Shown: positions 25,477-32,562 of the stretch, piece by piece
Layout: each line of letters starts with the position of its first letter
How positions within the stretch are numbered: position 1 is the stretch's first letter
Assembly: GCF_014280435.1 (NCBI RefSeq)
Contig: NZ_CP060388.1
Location: forward strand, 1,488,001-1,552,000
Direction: 5' to 3'
DNA length: 64,000 nucleotides
Source of the DNA: Sphingobium sp. KCTC 72723
GTDB taxonomy: Bacteria; Pseudomonadota; Alphaproteobacteria; Sphingomonadales; Sphingomonadaceae
Notes under the pieces: model-generated
The model's input: the letters and a program-made list of their open reading frames with translations, nothing else
Databases searched by the model: none
What the model was told of the DNA's origin: nothing
Translations under genes and position numbers: made by a program

Positions 25477-27384
25477 ACAGTGCTTTTGGAAAAGGCATTT
25501 TTGTTCAATGACATGCACGCACCGGCGCGAGTGTTACCACTACATTTTTGGGTTTGGTTGAGCTTGCAGAGGCTCAGGTTCGCGGCGGCAGTTCGCTGAT
25601 ATTGGCCGGCAGCGCGATGCCGGTTGCCTTGAAGACATTCCCCACCTGGCCCGAAACGTGGGTGCGGGTGGTAATGACCTTGCCGTCCTTTTCGATGGTG
25701 GCTTCCTGAAGGCGATCGAGATCGTTGAGGAGCGGCTGCCATTCGGGCTGCAAGCCCTTTTCCTGACACAAGCGGGTCAGTTCCTTGGCCAGCGTCAGGG
25801 CCAGGAACGAGACAAACACATGGCCGCGGATAGCGGCATCGGACTGATGGAAGATGGGACGGGTATCGAAGCTCGCCTTGGCAACCCGGAACAGGGCCTC
25901 GACCTGAAGCAGGTCACGGTAGCGGATGACGGCCTGCAGCGGGGTGATCCGGGCATTGGTGCGCAGCACGCTGATGCCGTCGTAGCGCGCCTCGTCGGCA
26001 AGCTTTCCCATGTCGATCTCGAAGGTCTTGCCGCTGGCCTTGAGATAGCGGCGATAGGCTGAGTTACCGACCAGGGCCTTGTCGCCCTTCTTCAGCTGGG
26101 TTTGGAGGCCATCGATGATCGCTTGCCGGTCGGCCTTGTCCTTCCTTGCCTCAGCTTCGTTGAGCGTGACGACGTAGCGCTGGGCATCTGCGCCTTTGCC
26201 AACGCGCACTTCCTTGACCCACAGCTGGGTGTCTCCTGCCTGTCGCTCGAGGACCAGGGGCACCATCGGAGCAGTGTCGGCAAGCACGACATCGCGGATG
26301 ACGTTGCTGGTGCGCTCTCGCGCACCCAGGATGTATTCCATCCCCAGCTCTTCAAGGGCGGCGATCGTACCGGCACTGATCATGCCGCGGTCGGCCACGA
26401 CGCACGAGCGGGTTATCCCAAAGCGGGTACGCAGGCGCGTGACGATGGGCATGAGCACCTTCACGTCGGCCGTGTTGCCCGGGACCATCTCGGTGCAGAT
26501 CGGACGCCCCTCGGCGTCGATCACCACGGCCAGGATCATCTGGGCAAGCTCGGGCCGGTGGTCCTTGGAATGACCACGCCGACCCAGCGTGTCGCCGCCT
26601 GCACCGTAGAACGAGAGCGACGTCGTATCCATGAACACCAGGCTGAGATCAGTGAACAGGTCCCGCCGGCGATCGAACAGCTTCTCCTCGATCACGTCCT
26701 TCACACAGCGAGGTGCCAATGCGCCTTCTGTCTTCTCCTCGATCTCCTCGCCGAGCCAGGCCATGGCGCGATAGAAGTGATGAAGGGCAAGATCCTCGCT
26801 GCCGTCGATGGCGTAGCTCTCCATCCAGTCCAGGCAGGCTCGGTCCGAGCCGGAGACAAACAGGCGGTGCAGTGTGGCGACAAACACGGCGCGCTCCACG
26901 GCAAAGCCGAACTGGCGGCCTTCCAGCACCTCTTCCATTACAGCATCGATGCCAAACCGCTGCCACAGGCGCCCGAACAGCAGCGGACCGCCTATCCGGC
27001 GGGCTGCGATCCGGCCTGCATCAATGTCAGACAGAATGACACTGCGTCCCGCGTGACGTGCGATCGAGGCGGCCAGCCTGTCGAGTTCGCCACTGGCGGC
27101 CAGCACATCCTTACGGCCCAGAGCCTTGATCGTGCGCTGGCGGACGGCTTTGCCCTCGCGCACGCTCTCGACCAGGTACAGATAGCGGTGCCCGCGCGCG
27201 ACTCGTTCGACGACATACATAGGCAGGTTGTTACTGCCTGCACCCGTAAAAATAAACCAAGCCGCCAGTCACAGGCAAAATGTTGTTAGCACACCCGGTT
27301 TTGCCACCAAATCCACGCCCAGCAATATCAGATACTTACTAGCTCACGTTCTCTGCGTGTTCCGCTGGCACTGTTCAACTTGGG
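25467..27384 (-). mobile_element. IS1634-type insertion sequence, complete, 1918 bp
   Basis: The element is bounded by 17-bp terminal inverted repeats (25467-25483 and 27368-27384, one mismatch) beginning CCCAA and ending with GAACAGTGC. It is flanked by the 5-bp duplication CCAGG. It holds one intact transposase gene on the minus strand. It interrupts the phage tailspike gene. Intact ends, duplication and transposase suggest a recent insertion into the prophage. Confidence 0.9.
25574..27220 (-). CDS. IS1634-type DDE transposase
   Basis: A 548-residue transposase of the IS1634 group (IS4-like superfamily). The N terminus (MYVVERVARGHRYLYLVESV) is typical of the family. The catalytic acids are visible as Asp198 in VFMDTTSLSF, Asp277 in VVADRGMIS and Glu441 in YRDLLQVEALFRVAK, with the beta-strand-rich insertion between the second Asp and the Glu usual for this group. 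The reading frame is uninterrupted and full length. The gene fills most of the element and probably uses a promoter near the right inverted repeat. Confidence 0.92.
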   Translation of the reverse strand: MYVVERVARGHRYLYLVESVREGKAVRQRTIKALGRKDVLAASGELDRLAASIARHAGRSVILSDIDAGRIAARRIGGPLLFGRLWQRFGIDAVMEEVLEGRQFGFAVERAVFVATLHRLFVSGSDRACLDWMESYAIDGSEDLALHHFYRAMAWLGEEIEEKTEGALAPRCVKDVIEEKLFDRRRDLFTDLSLVFMDTTSLSFYGAGGDTLGRRGHSKDHRPELAQMILAVVIDAEGRPICTEMVPGNTADVKVLMPIVTRLRTRFGITRSCVVADRGMISAGTIAALEELGMEYILGARERTSNVIRDVVLADTAPMVPLVLERQAGDTQLWVKEVRVGKGADAQRYVVTLNEAEARKDKADRQAIIDGLQTQLKKGDKALVGNSAYRRYLKASGKTFEIDMGKLADEARYDGISVLRTNARITPLQAVIRYRDLLQVEALFRVAKASFDTRPIFHQSDAAIRGHVFVSFLALTLAKELTRLCQEKGLQPEWQPLLNDLDRLQEATIEKDGKVITTRTHVSGQVGNVFKATGIALPANISELPPRT

Positions 27385-27389
27385 CCAGG
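27385..27389. repeat. Target site duplication, right copy (CCAGG)
   Basis: Direct repeat of 25462-25466, immediately outside the right inverted repeat of the insertion sequence. Together the two copies mark the 5-bp staggered cut made on insertion. Confidence 0.85.
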
Positions 27390-28014
27390 AACATACAACG
27401 GCACCGTCGCGGGCATTGCGTCGGCTGGTGGCGTCGATTGCGAAGATCATATTTTCCGCGCGAACACGCTGATTGACGGCCCTGACGGCTGCTGCTGGAT
27501 CAAGTCTGACGAAAACAAGCGCCCGGTCTATGTCGACCATAACCTGTTCGACGGCTGGGTGAACGCGAAGGGTGGCGTCGATCAGACGGCGGGCAATGAA
27601 AGCGGCCTGATCCGGGTCACGGCCAATCAATACGGTCCTGGGGTCAACAGCAACCGCTTCCGCCGTTGCGACCCGCGCACCTCGTCAAAGCGGGTCATCA
27701 ACTTCTGGAACCTGTCAACGGTCGGCACCGTCGATGGCGCGCGCTGGTCAGTCGCCAACAACGAGTGGTGGAACGACATCACCGCCTATGCGGCAGACAC
27801 CGATTTGGTGACTTACAACGGCTCGACGGCGAACAACTGGACCGCCAATCTTGTCACGGGCGGGGATAAGATACTGTCCAGCGAGGGGGTGGACACCGGC
27901 TATAAATGGCAGGTCCGCGTCGAAGGTGGCGCGGCGTTCCCCGGCAATCTTGCTGCTCCATCGGTGCCATATGGCTCGATCGACTTTCTGCAATCCTACG
28001 GCTTCATGGGGTAA
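27390..28014 (+). pseudogene. Tailspike gene, 3' part, cut off by insertion sequence
   Basis: The remaining C-terminal ~207 codons of the spike, read in the frame GTYNGTVAGIASAGG and ending IDFLQSYGFMG. The segment continues the beta-helix (CWIKSDENKRPVYVDHNLFD) and ends in a short beta-rich domain (GYKWQVRVEGGAAFPGNL) that probably clamps the trimer. It has lost the upstream start; the first internal ATG is near 27559. The precise in-frame join with the 5' part shows that these two pieces were one gene. Confidence 0.82.
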
Positions 28015-28019
28015 TTGGA

Positions 28020-28757
28020 ATGGAAGATAGATTTTTAACAGTCGAAATGCTCTCCACCAATGACGCGGTCCCCGTTGATGGCGACAAATTTGCGTGGTTC
28101 GACATCAGCGCCGGAGCGTGGAAATATCTGACGAAGGCGGAATTTTTGGCGTTAATCGTCAGCGGTGTTGCGCCAAGCGTCCTTGAGCCACAAATCGTCC
28201 GAACGGCCGGCCATTACGTCCCGCCGCATCGAACCGGTTTCTCGAATGATGCGGCGGGAACAACTGACGTGGTCGATACCGCATATTTTCACTATTTCAC
28301 CGCCGACTGCCCGCTCTCGGCGATCGCAGCGACTGTGAAAACGGCGGTTGCCGGGGTAACTGCAAAGATGGCGCTTTACCTCGCAGATGATGCCGGTCGC
28401 ATGCCGAAAACACTGGTCGAGGGTTTTAACACGGGCGCAGATATGGGTGTGGCGGGGACAAAGGATTTTGCCCTGGCTACGCAGTTCGATCCCAAAGTCT
28501 CCGCGCGCCAGGGCTATTGGGTCGCGCTCGTGTCTAGCGGCGCATCGATCCGTAACGCCATGGCGCTCCACGCATCGGGCAACATCGTCGCCGATAGCAA
28601 CGGGGTGGGCTCATCCAGTGCACTCGGTCGATTGATTGCGACGCTGTCTTACGCCACCGCATGGCCGGCAGACGCCTCGACGCTGACGTTTAGTGATACG
28701 GGCGCGGCTTTAACAGGTTCGCCTGGTACGGTGCTGGGCAAAGCGGTAAGGGTTTGA
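28020..28757 (+). CDS. Phage tail/spike-associated protein, unknown function
   Basis: 245 residues from the ATG at 28020, six bases after the spike stop; the frame is open upstream inside the spike gene. The N terminus (MEDRFLTVEMLSTNDAVPVD, then WFDISAGAWKYLTKAEF) matches short adaptor motifs seen at the start of phage appendage proteins. A beta-sandwich-like domain follows from ~residue 70 to the end. It may be a second appendage or spike-capping protein. It is the last + strand structural gene. No family named. Confidence 0.55.
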   Translation: MEDRFLTVEMLSTNDAVPVDGDKFAWFDISAGAWKYLTKAEFLALIVSGVAPSVLEPQIVRTAGHYVPPHRTGFSNDAAGTTDVVDTAYFHYFTADCPLSAIAATVKTAVAGVTAKMALYLADDAGRMPKTLVEGFNTGADMGVAGTKDFALATQFDPKVSARQGYWVALVSSGASIRNAMALHASGNIVADSNGVGSSSALGRLIATLSYATAWPADASTLTFSDTGAALTGSPGTVLGKAVRV

Positions 28758-28768
28758 TCAAGCCGTTA

Positions 28769-29974
28769 TTAAAACACCAAGTAATCAGAAATGGTGGTGG
28801 CAAAATTTCCCTTCACGGAAAACAGATCCACATAACTATCGCCGCCACCATCGATGTCGATCAGACCATAGGTGTATCCGCCACGCTGTGTGACGTTTAG
28901 GAAGCCCTCGCTAAAGGCGTGCGCCGCGTCGGTTTCGAGAATGGCCGACAGGTCGATCTTGTCGCCTGCACCAAGGTCCGTAATCGTCGTCTTGGCTACC
29001 GCCTCAAAGACGAACTTATCCGCGCCTGACCCGCCCGTTGCTTCGGCGATCGTGCGCAACACCAGCGTGTCGTTGCCCTCGCCACCGCTTAAGGCCACCC
29101 GCTCGAATGAATCGGCAATCAGTGTGTCATTGCCCTTACCGCCTTCAGCTCGCTTGTAGGCCGTCAGGGTATCATTGCCAGCGCCTCCGACAAGGATGGA
29201 GTAGCCATAAACATTGTCGTCGCCGGACCCGAGATTTAGCTGCGGCGTCCATACCAACTCGTCATGACCGATCTCGGCAGAATAAAGACTACCAGCGCCG
29301 CCCGTGATACCCTGCTTAGCGTTCTCATAGGAAACGCGGCCATGGACCGTTGAGAACTCGAAATCGTCTTCACCGTCGAGCGTGGGCTTGATGATGCCAT
29401 AAACTGAACTGATGACGTCCCGACCGGCACCATCGATCAGGGTCAGCGGAGCTTCGTTCTGGTCATCAAGTAGCAGCACGTCGTTACCGGAGCCGGCGTC
29501 GATCATGCCTAGCGCTGATCCACCCACAAAGTCATTGCCCGCTCCTAGCCGGGTGGTGACGCCGACTGCGCCCACGCCGAAAACAAAGCCGTCGTTAAAC
29601 TCGGTCCCCGCACCTGATCCTGCATAGGTGAAGATGAAGGAGTAGGCATCCGACGCATCAGCAGATAGCAGATAGCCAGGGTCTCCATAGAACGGATTGC
29701 GTGCCGCATAGGGGCCATTTGCGGTTGGGTCAGGATCGCCGCCGCTCATTGCGAATTCCGGCTTGGCTATCGACGCGCCAGACCCGTTGACCCACCCATT
29801 GCTTGTGCGCTCGATCCCGGTCCAGAACGGGCCATAGGGGTTGAACTGGCTCGGGAATTCTTGGGCGAACGTATAGTCCGCGATGTCCTCGTTGACGATC
29901 ACACCGCCAAAACGTGTCGTTAATGCCTTCGCTTGAGTGAAGGAAACCTCGTCCGAAATCCAGTTGAGCGCCAT
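28769..29974 (-). CDS. C-type-lectin-like / RTX calcium-binding secreted protein
   Basis: A 401-residue protein on the minus strand next to the spike. Residues 1-130 resemble a C-type lectin-like domain (SFTQAKALTTRFGGVIVNED, then FWTGIERTSNGWVNGSG). Residues ~135-345 hold scattered RTX nonapeptide repeats (LGAGNDFVGG, GGAGNDTL, GGKGNDTL, GGEGNDTL, GGSGADKF) that bind calcium. The last ~55 residues (LGAGDKIDLSAIL to DYLVF) are the usual end of type I secreted RTX proteins. No signal peptide is seen, as expected. It could be a phage-carried surface or secreted adhesin of the lysogen. Confidence 0.75.
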   Translation of the reverse strand: MALNWISDEVSFTQAKALTTRFGGVIVNEDIADYTFAQEFPSQFNPYGPFWTGIERTSNGWVNGSGASIAKPEFAMSGGDPDPTANGPYAARNPFYGDPGYLLSADASDAYSFIFTYAGSGAGTEFNDGFVFGVGAVGVTTRLGAGNDFVGGSALGMIDAGSGNDVLLLDDQNEAPLTLIDGAGRDVISSVYGIIKPTLDGEDDFEFSTVHGRVSYENAKQGITGGAGSLYSAEIGHDELVWTPQLNLGSGDDNVYGYSILVGGAGNDTLTAYKRAEGGKGNDTLIADSFERVALSGGEGNDTLVLRTIAEATGGSGADKFVFEAVAKTTITDLGAGDKIDLSAILETDAAHAFSEGFLNVTQRGGYTYGLIDIDGGGDSYVDLFSVKGNFATTISDYLVF

Positions 29975-30395
29975 GCAAACATTCCCCGTACAAGTTGCCG
30001 CGACCAGCTGCTCGGTTTCCGAGTCGTGTTTTCTTGTAATTTAAGCGCGGAGATTCTCGAACAGCACGAATCAGAGGAGTGGTGATTTACCTTGTCAGGC
30101 GTCCTGTTTTAGGACAGCAGCGGCGCGCAGCGACGCTCAAATAGGTGACCCCGACGCCGCCAAGGGAACCTTCGCACACGAATACGCCGCCGGGATCGTA
30201 AATAATAAATCGTGGATGCGGTCGGCCGTCAAGTGCGCCAGACGGCAACCCCGGAGTCGCGCGGGGGGGGGGTGGCGACTCCGGGGCAGACCTGATTGTT
30301 GGATCAGGTTGTCCACCATATGCCGCGACATGGTTAACATTTGGTTGACGCCCCACCCCTAGCGACTCACCACCTGTTCGCGCTACGTTCCCCGC
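29975..30395. other. Intergenic stretch with a poly-G inverted repeat
   Basis: No convincing gene is seen. It should contain the promoter of the lectin/RTX gene (minus strand). At 30249-30286 there is a perfect 12-bp inverted repeat (CCCCGGAGTCGC and complement) whose 14-base loop contains ten consecutive G. A TTGACG sits at 30345-30350 but no matching -10 box follows. Confidence 0.5.
30249..30286. repeat. Inverted repeat with G10 loop
   Basis: Twelve perfectly paired bases flank a loop containing G10. It has no T tract on either strand. It might be a strong pause or rho-independent-like stop for transcripts leaving the accessory region, or a site prone to slippage. Purely structural observation. 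Confidence 0.6.
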
Positions 30396-30650
30396 GTGGA
30401 CAAGCATCAACGCATCATTATCGACCTGTCGCTCCAGATCCTGGAGGCGGCGGACAAGCGGTCATCTCGGGAGAAGGTCGGGACCACAGAGGTTCGTCTG
30501 GCCTTGCGCTGCCTGATGCCCCACTGCAAAGAACGCTGGCCGCTGGCTGCGTTCTGGAACGGGGCGATCGGTGAACAATCCGCTGGTAGGGCTGCGAGCA
30601 CGACGGCAGCGCTCAACGGGATCAGGTTGCAGTTGAAGGCGGCGGTATAA
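30396..30650 (+). CDS. Small helical accessory protein, unknown function
   Basis: 84 residues from a GTG at 30396 (MDKHQRIIIDLSLQILEAAD). The sequence looks like a genuine small helical protein with one Cys-containing centre (LRCLMPHCKERWPLAAFWNG) and an Ala-rich C-terminal helix. No strong ribosome binding site is visible, which lowers confidence in the exact start. It stands alone on the + strand among the minus-strand accessory genes at the right end of the prophage. No family recognised. Confidence 0.5.
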   Translation: MDKHQRIIIDLSLQILEAADKRSSREKVGTTEVRLALRCLMPHCKERWPLAAFWNGAIGEQSAGRAASTTAALNGIRLQLKAAV

Positions 30651-30673
30651 TTGACCGCGCCGCCCGCCGCAAA

Positions 30674-30877
30674 TCATCCATCGCCCGGTCGAACACTTAG
30701 AGAGTAGGAAGACGACGGCCAAAGCTTAGCACCATGATGATCGAGTATTTCAACACGGCAATCGGGGCTGGAGGCTATCATACCCTCTGCCAATTCCTTG
30801 GCTTCGGATAATCTCCCGACAAATCTTTCACTCCCGATGAACTGATCGTTCTCGATGTGCACTATAGTCAAAAACAT
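30674..30877 (-). CDS. Small accessory protein, unknown function
   Basis: 67 residues from the ATG at 30877 (MFLTIVHIENDQFIGSERFV), preceded by a G-rich sequence. A TTG 15 bases upstream is an alternative. It has an alternating strand-helix pattern (GRLSEAKELAEGMIASSPDC followed by VEILDHHGAKLWP), a fold-like alpha/beta small domain. It ends convergently with the 84-residue gene. Similar short proteins are common in accessory parts of sphingomonad prophages, but I cannot name a function. Confidence 0.5.
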   Translation of the reverse strand: MFLTIVHIENDQFIGSERFVGRLSEAKELAEGMIASSPDCRVEILDHHGAKLWPSSSYSLSVRPGDG

Positions 30878-30962
30878 CGGATGCCCCCGCAATTGGGCGT
30901 AGGGTCGCGTCGGTAGATGATTCGGTCAAGTGGCGTTCGGGCTATCGGGCAGGAATGGGTGA

Positions 30963-31115
30963 TCAGAAATCAATCCCCCGCCGCTCGCACTCACCAATGG
31001 CTATTTCTTCCCGTCGCGTAGGATGCTCATGGTCCGGCGCACTGAGCCAGATCGCCAGCACCTGCGCGTCTGATAGCATTGCCAGCTCTGCTTCAATATC
31101 CTCGTCCGTTGCCAT
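30963..31115 (-). CDS. 50-residue accessory protein
   Basis: Short gene starting at the ATG at 31115, 7 bases after a strong AGGGGAAG. It reads MATDEDIEAELAMLSDAQVL and ends ECERRGIDF. It is acidic and helical, and starts 12 bases downstream of the DUF6961 stop, so both are likely one operon. The DxxAELAMLSDAQVLAIW pattern suggests a helical scaffold protein. Function unknown. Confidence 0.6.
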   Translation of the reverse strand: MATDEDIEAELAMLSDAQVLAIWLSAPDHEHPTRREEIAIGECERRGIDF

Positions 31116-31127
31116 GTCCGCTTCCCC

Positions 31128-31331
31128 TCAATGCTTGCTGAGCGGCCGCCCCACCCGATAGTCCATCAGCTGATCGACCCGCTCGCCAACGGCCTGCCAT
31201 GTCCTTACCCCGTCCGCATCGCCATCTGTGGCAAGCTCGGCAATGCGAATGGCGACTTGCAGCGGGGCCTTCGCCTGATGCTGCTTGATCAGCTTCTGGG
31301 CGCAGGCCCACAGTTCCCAGTCAGTCGGCAC
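31128..31331 (-). CDS. DUF6961-like small protein
   Basis: 67 residues from a GTG at 31331 with GGAGG 8 bases upstream. The pattern MPTDWELWACAQKLIKQHQA, then IRIAELATDGDADGVRTWQA, matches the short DUF6961-type proteins I associate with sphingomonad genomes and prophages: a Trp-containing helix followed by a second helix with GDxxGVxTW. Function is not known. It forms a two-gene unit with the 50-residue gene downstream. Confidence 0.65.
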   Translation of the reverse strand: MPTDWELWACAQKLIKQHQAKAPLQVAIRIAELATDGDADGVRTWQAVGERVDQLMDYRVGRPLSKH

Positions 31332-31474
31332 GGCAGAGCCTCCGGTGTGGTTCCGCTGAAACTACCTGATTTTCGTGATTCTCTCACGGCTTTTCGGATC
31401 CACGGGCAGCGCGGAGACGGCGCACGCGATATTCGGTCGTTGCAACCGACCTGCCGTCCCCCTAAGTTCTATAA

Positions 31475-31927
31475 ATGTTCTTCGAAGCCACATCTCTCGC
31501 TATTGTCGGCACAGACTTTCCGCAGCGAGGCGCCGCCCGCCAGGCGGAGATCACAGTGTGCCGACCAGGGGATAGGCTGAGCCTTCGCCGCGAGCGTGCG
31601 AACATAGGCGGCCAGCCTGCCGTTGGCGTCTATTCAGAGCGGGGCGTGCAGATCGGCTATGTGAGCCCGGTAGCGGCAGGCATGGTCGCGGGGCAGCTGG
31701 CAGTGACCCGCGCGATCTTCGTCAATGCCGACACCTTTGGTGCAGTAGCACGCTTCACATTTGACGGGTCGAAGCCCATCCTGCCCCAGCCGCATCAGAA
31801 GCCCAAACGGATGATCCCGGCTGGATATCCAGCCGATGAATATTGCGGCATCTTCCCGATTGTGAGGGGTGCAGCGGACGTGGCGCAGCGGACATGTTCC
31901 ATTCCGACAATTCACCTAACCGATTGA
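31475..31927 (+). CDS. HIRAN-domain-like protein
   Basis: 150 residues. The N-terminal half resembles a HIRAN domain: AIVGTDFP near residue 9, then AEITVCRPGDRLSLRRERAN and PAVGVYSERGVQIGYVSP, the pattern of a strand, variable loop, and YxxxGxxIGYV. HIRAN domains bind DNA ends or stalled forks and occur alone in phages and accessory loci. The C-terminal half after ~residue 90 is less clear. The start is uncertain because no strong ribosome binding site precedes the ATG. It is the last gene before the attachment site. Confidence 0.55.
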   Translation: MFFEATSLAIVGTDFPQRGAARQAEITVCRPGDRLSLRRERANIGGQPAVGVYSERGVQIGYVSPVAAGMVAGQLAVTRAIFVNADTFGAVARFTFDGSKPILPQPHQKPKRMIPAGYPADEYCGIFPIVRGAADVAQRTCSIPTIHLTD

Positions 31928-31989
31928 TATTGAATACGGCAACAAACGGAGAACCTGACGGAACAGTCGTTGAAAAAATAGGGTAAAAT

Positions 31990-32048
31990 GCGGCCTTAAA
32001 ATCCGCCTTCCCCTGGAAATGCGGGTTCAAGTCCCGCCGTCCGCACCA
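31990..32048 (+). other. attR-like 3' fragment of tRNA-Leu(TAA)
   Basis: Contains a tRNA-Leu anticodon loop (CTTAAAA), the 3' anticodon stem (TCCGC), a short type II variable arm (TTCC/GGAA), the T arm (GCGGG-TTCAAGT-CCCGC), the 3' acceptor strand (CGTCCGC) and an encoded ACCA, followed by seven T. No matching 5' acceptor (GCGGACG) or D arm exists upstream, so it is not a whole tRNA. It is the duplicated 3' end of a tRNA gene left by prophage integration, and marks the right phage-host junction. Confidence 0.78.
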
Positions 32049-32562
32049 TTTTTTTAAGTCTCAAGCGCCAGCGCAGGCATCCGCCCGCTTGGCTGTCCTC
32101 GCATTAAATCGGGCGGCCGTTCGACCTTGCGAACCCTGACGGGTTCGAAAACTCGCTTATATTCCTCACCAGCATCCATAACGGTATTTCCCGACATAAG
32201 CGCATCGCAGGTCTTTTGGACGCTCGCTGGATGGTTCAAGCCCTGCGCGAAGATTGTGCGCGGCCGATGGCCATTACTGAACCAACCCGCCCGCCATCCC
32301 TGCACCTGCCTGCCGGCGACTCAGCGCACTAAAAGGCCCATTTCCATGCGCCTTAATATAAATCAATATTCGATATTATAAATCAGACAGATTTTACAGA
32401 TGCAGACAATAGCCACTAGCACAAATCCATGTGCTATTCGGCAAAAATGCTTCAAATCGAAATAGTCCTGCTCTCAAATGTTAACTCATGATTAACCGCG
32501 TTGACACTCCACATCGAAGTCTACAGACGAATTGTCGGGACGCATGACTTGGGGAACTATTC
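32049..32562. other. Host intergenic region right of the attachment site
   Basis: Starts with a T7 run that probably ends tRNA-Leu transcription. Between 32340 and 32420 the DNA is unusually AT-rich. A TTGACA at 32501-32506 and TACAGA at 32522-32527 (15-base spacer) could be a weak promoter for the VCBS gene. A minus-strand frame at 32054-32305 (83 codons) has no ribosome binding site or family and is left uncalled. Confidence 0.45.

Noticed and set aside
26102..27289. A 395-codon open frame antisense to the transposase
   Set aside because: It mirrors the transposase gene, has His/Gln/Arg-rich non-protein-like composition and no ribosome binding site; the minus-strand frame has all catalytic residues.
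25469..27381. CAACTT as a 6-bp target duplication of the insertion sequence
   Set aside because: CAACTT does flank a shorter 9-bp inverted repeat, but joining at those points leaves the spike out of frame. CCAGG with 17-bp inverted repeats restores the frame exactly.
30345..30350. TTGACG as a promoter -35 box for the 84-residue gene
   Set aside because: No acceptable -10 box is found 15-19 bases downstream.
31965..32048. A complete tRNA-Leu gene at the right junction
   Set aside because: No 5' acceptor strand complementary to CGTCCGC and no D arm is found upstream, so only the 3' part is present.
32054..32305. An 83-codon minus-strand frame after the attachment site
   Set aside because: No ribosome binding site and no convincing family resemblance; a weak likeness to transposase C termini was not enough to call a remnant.
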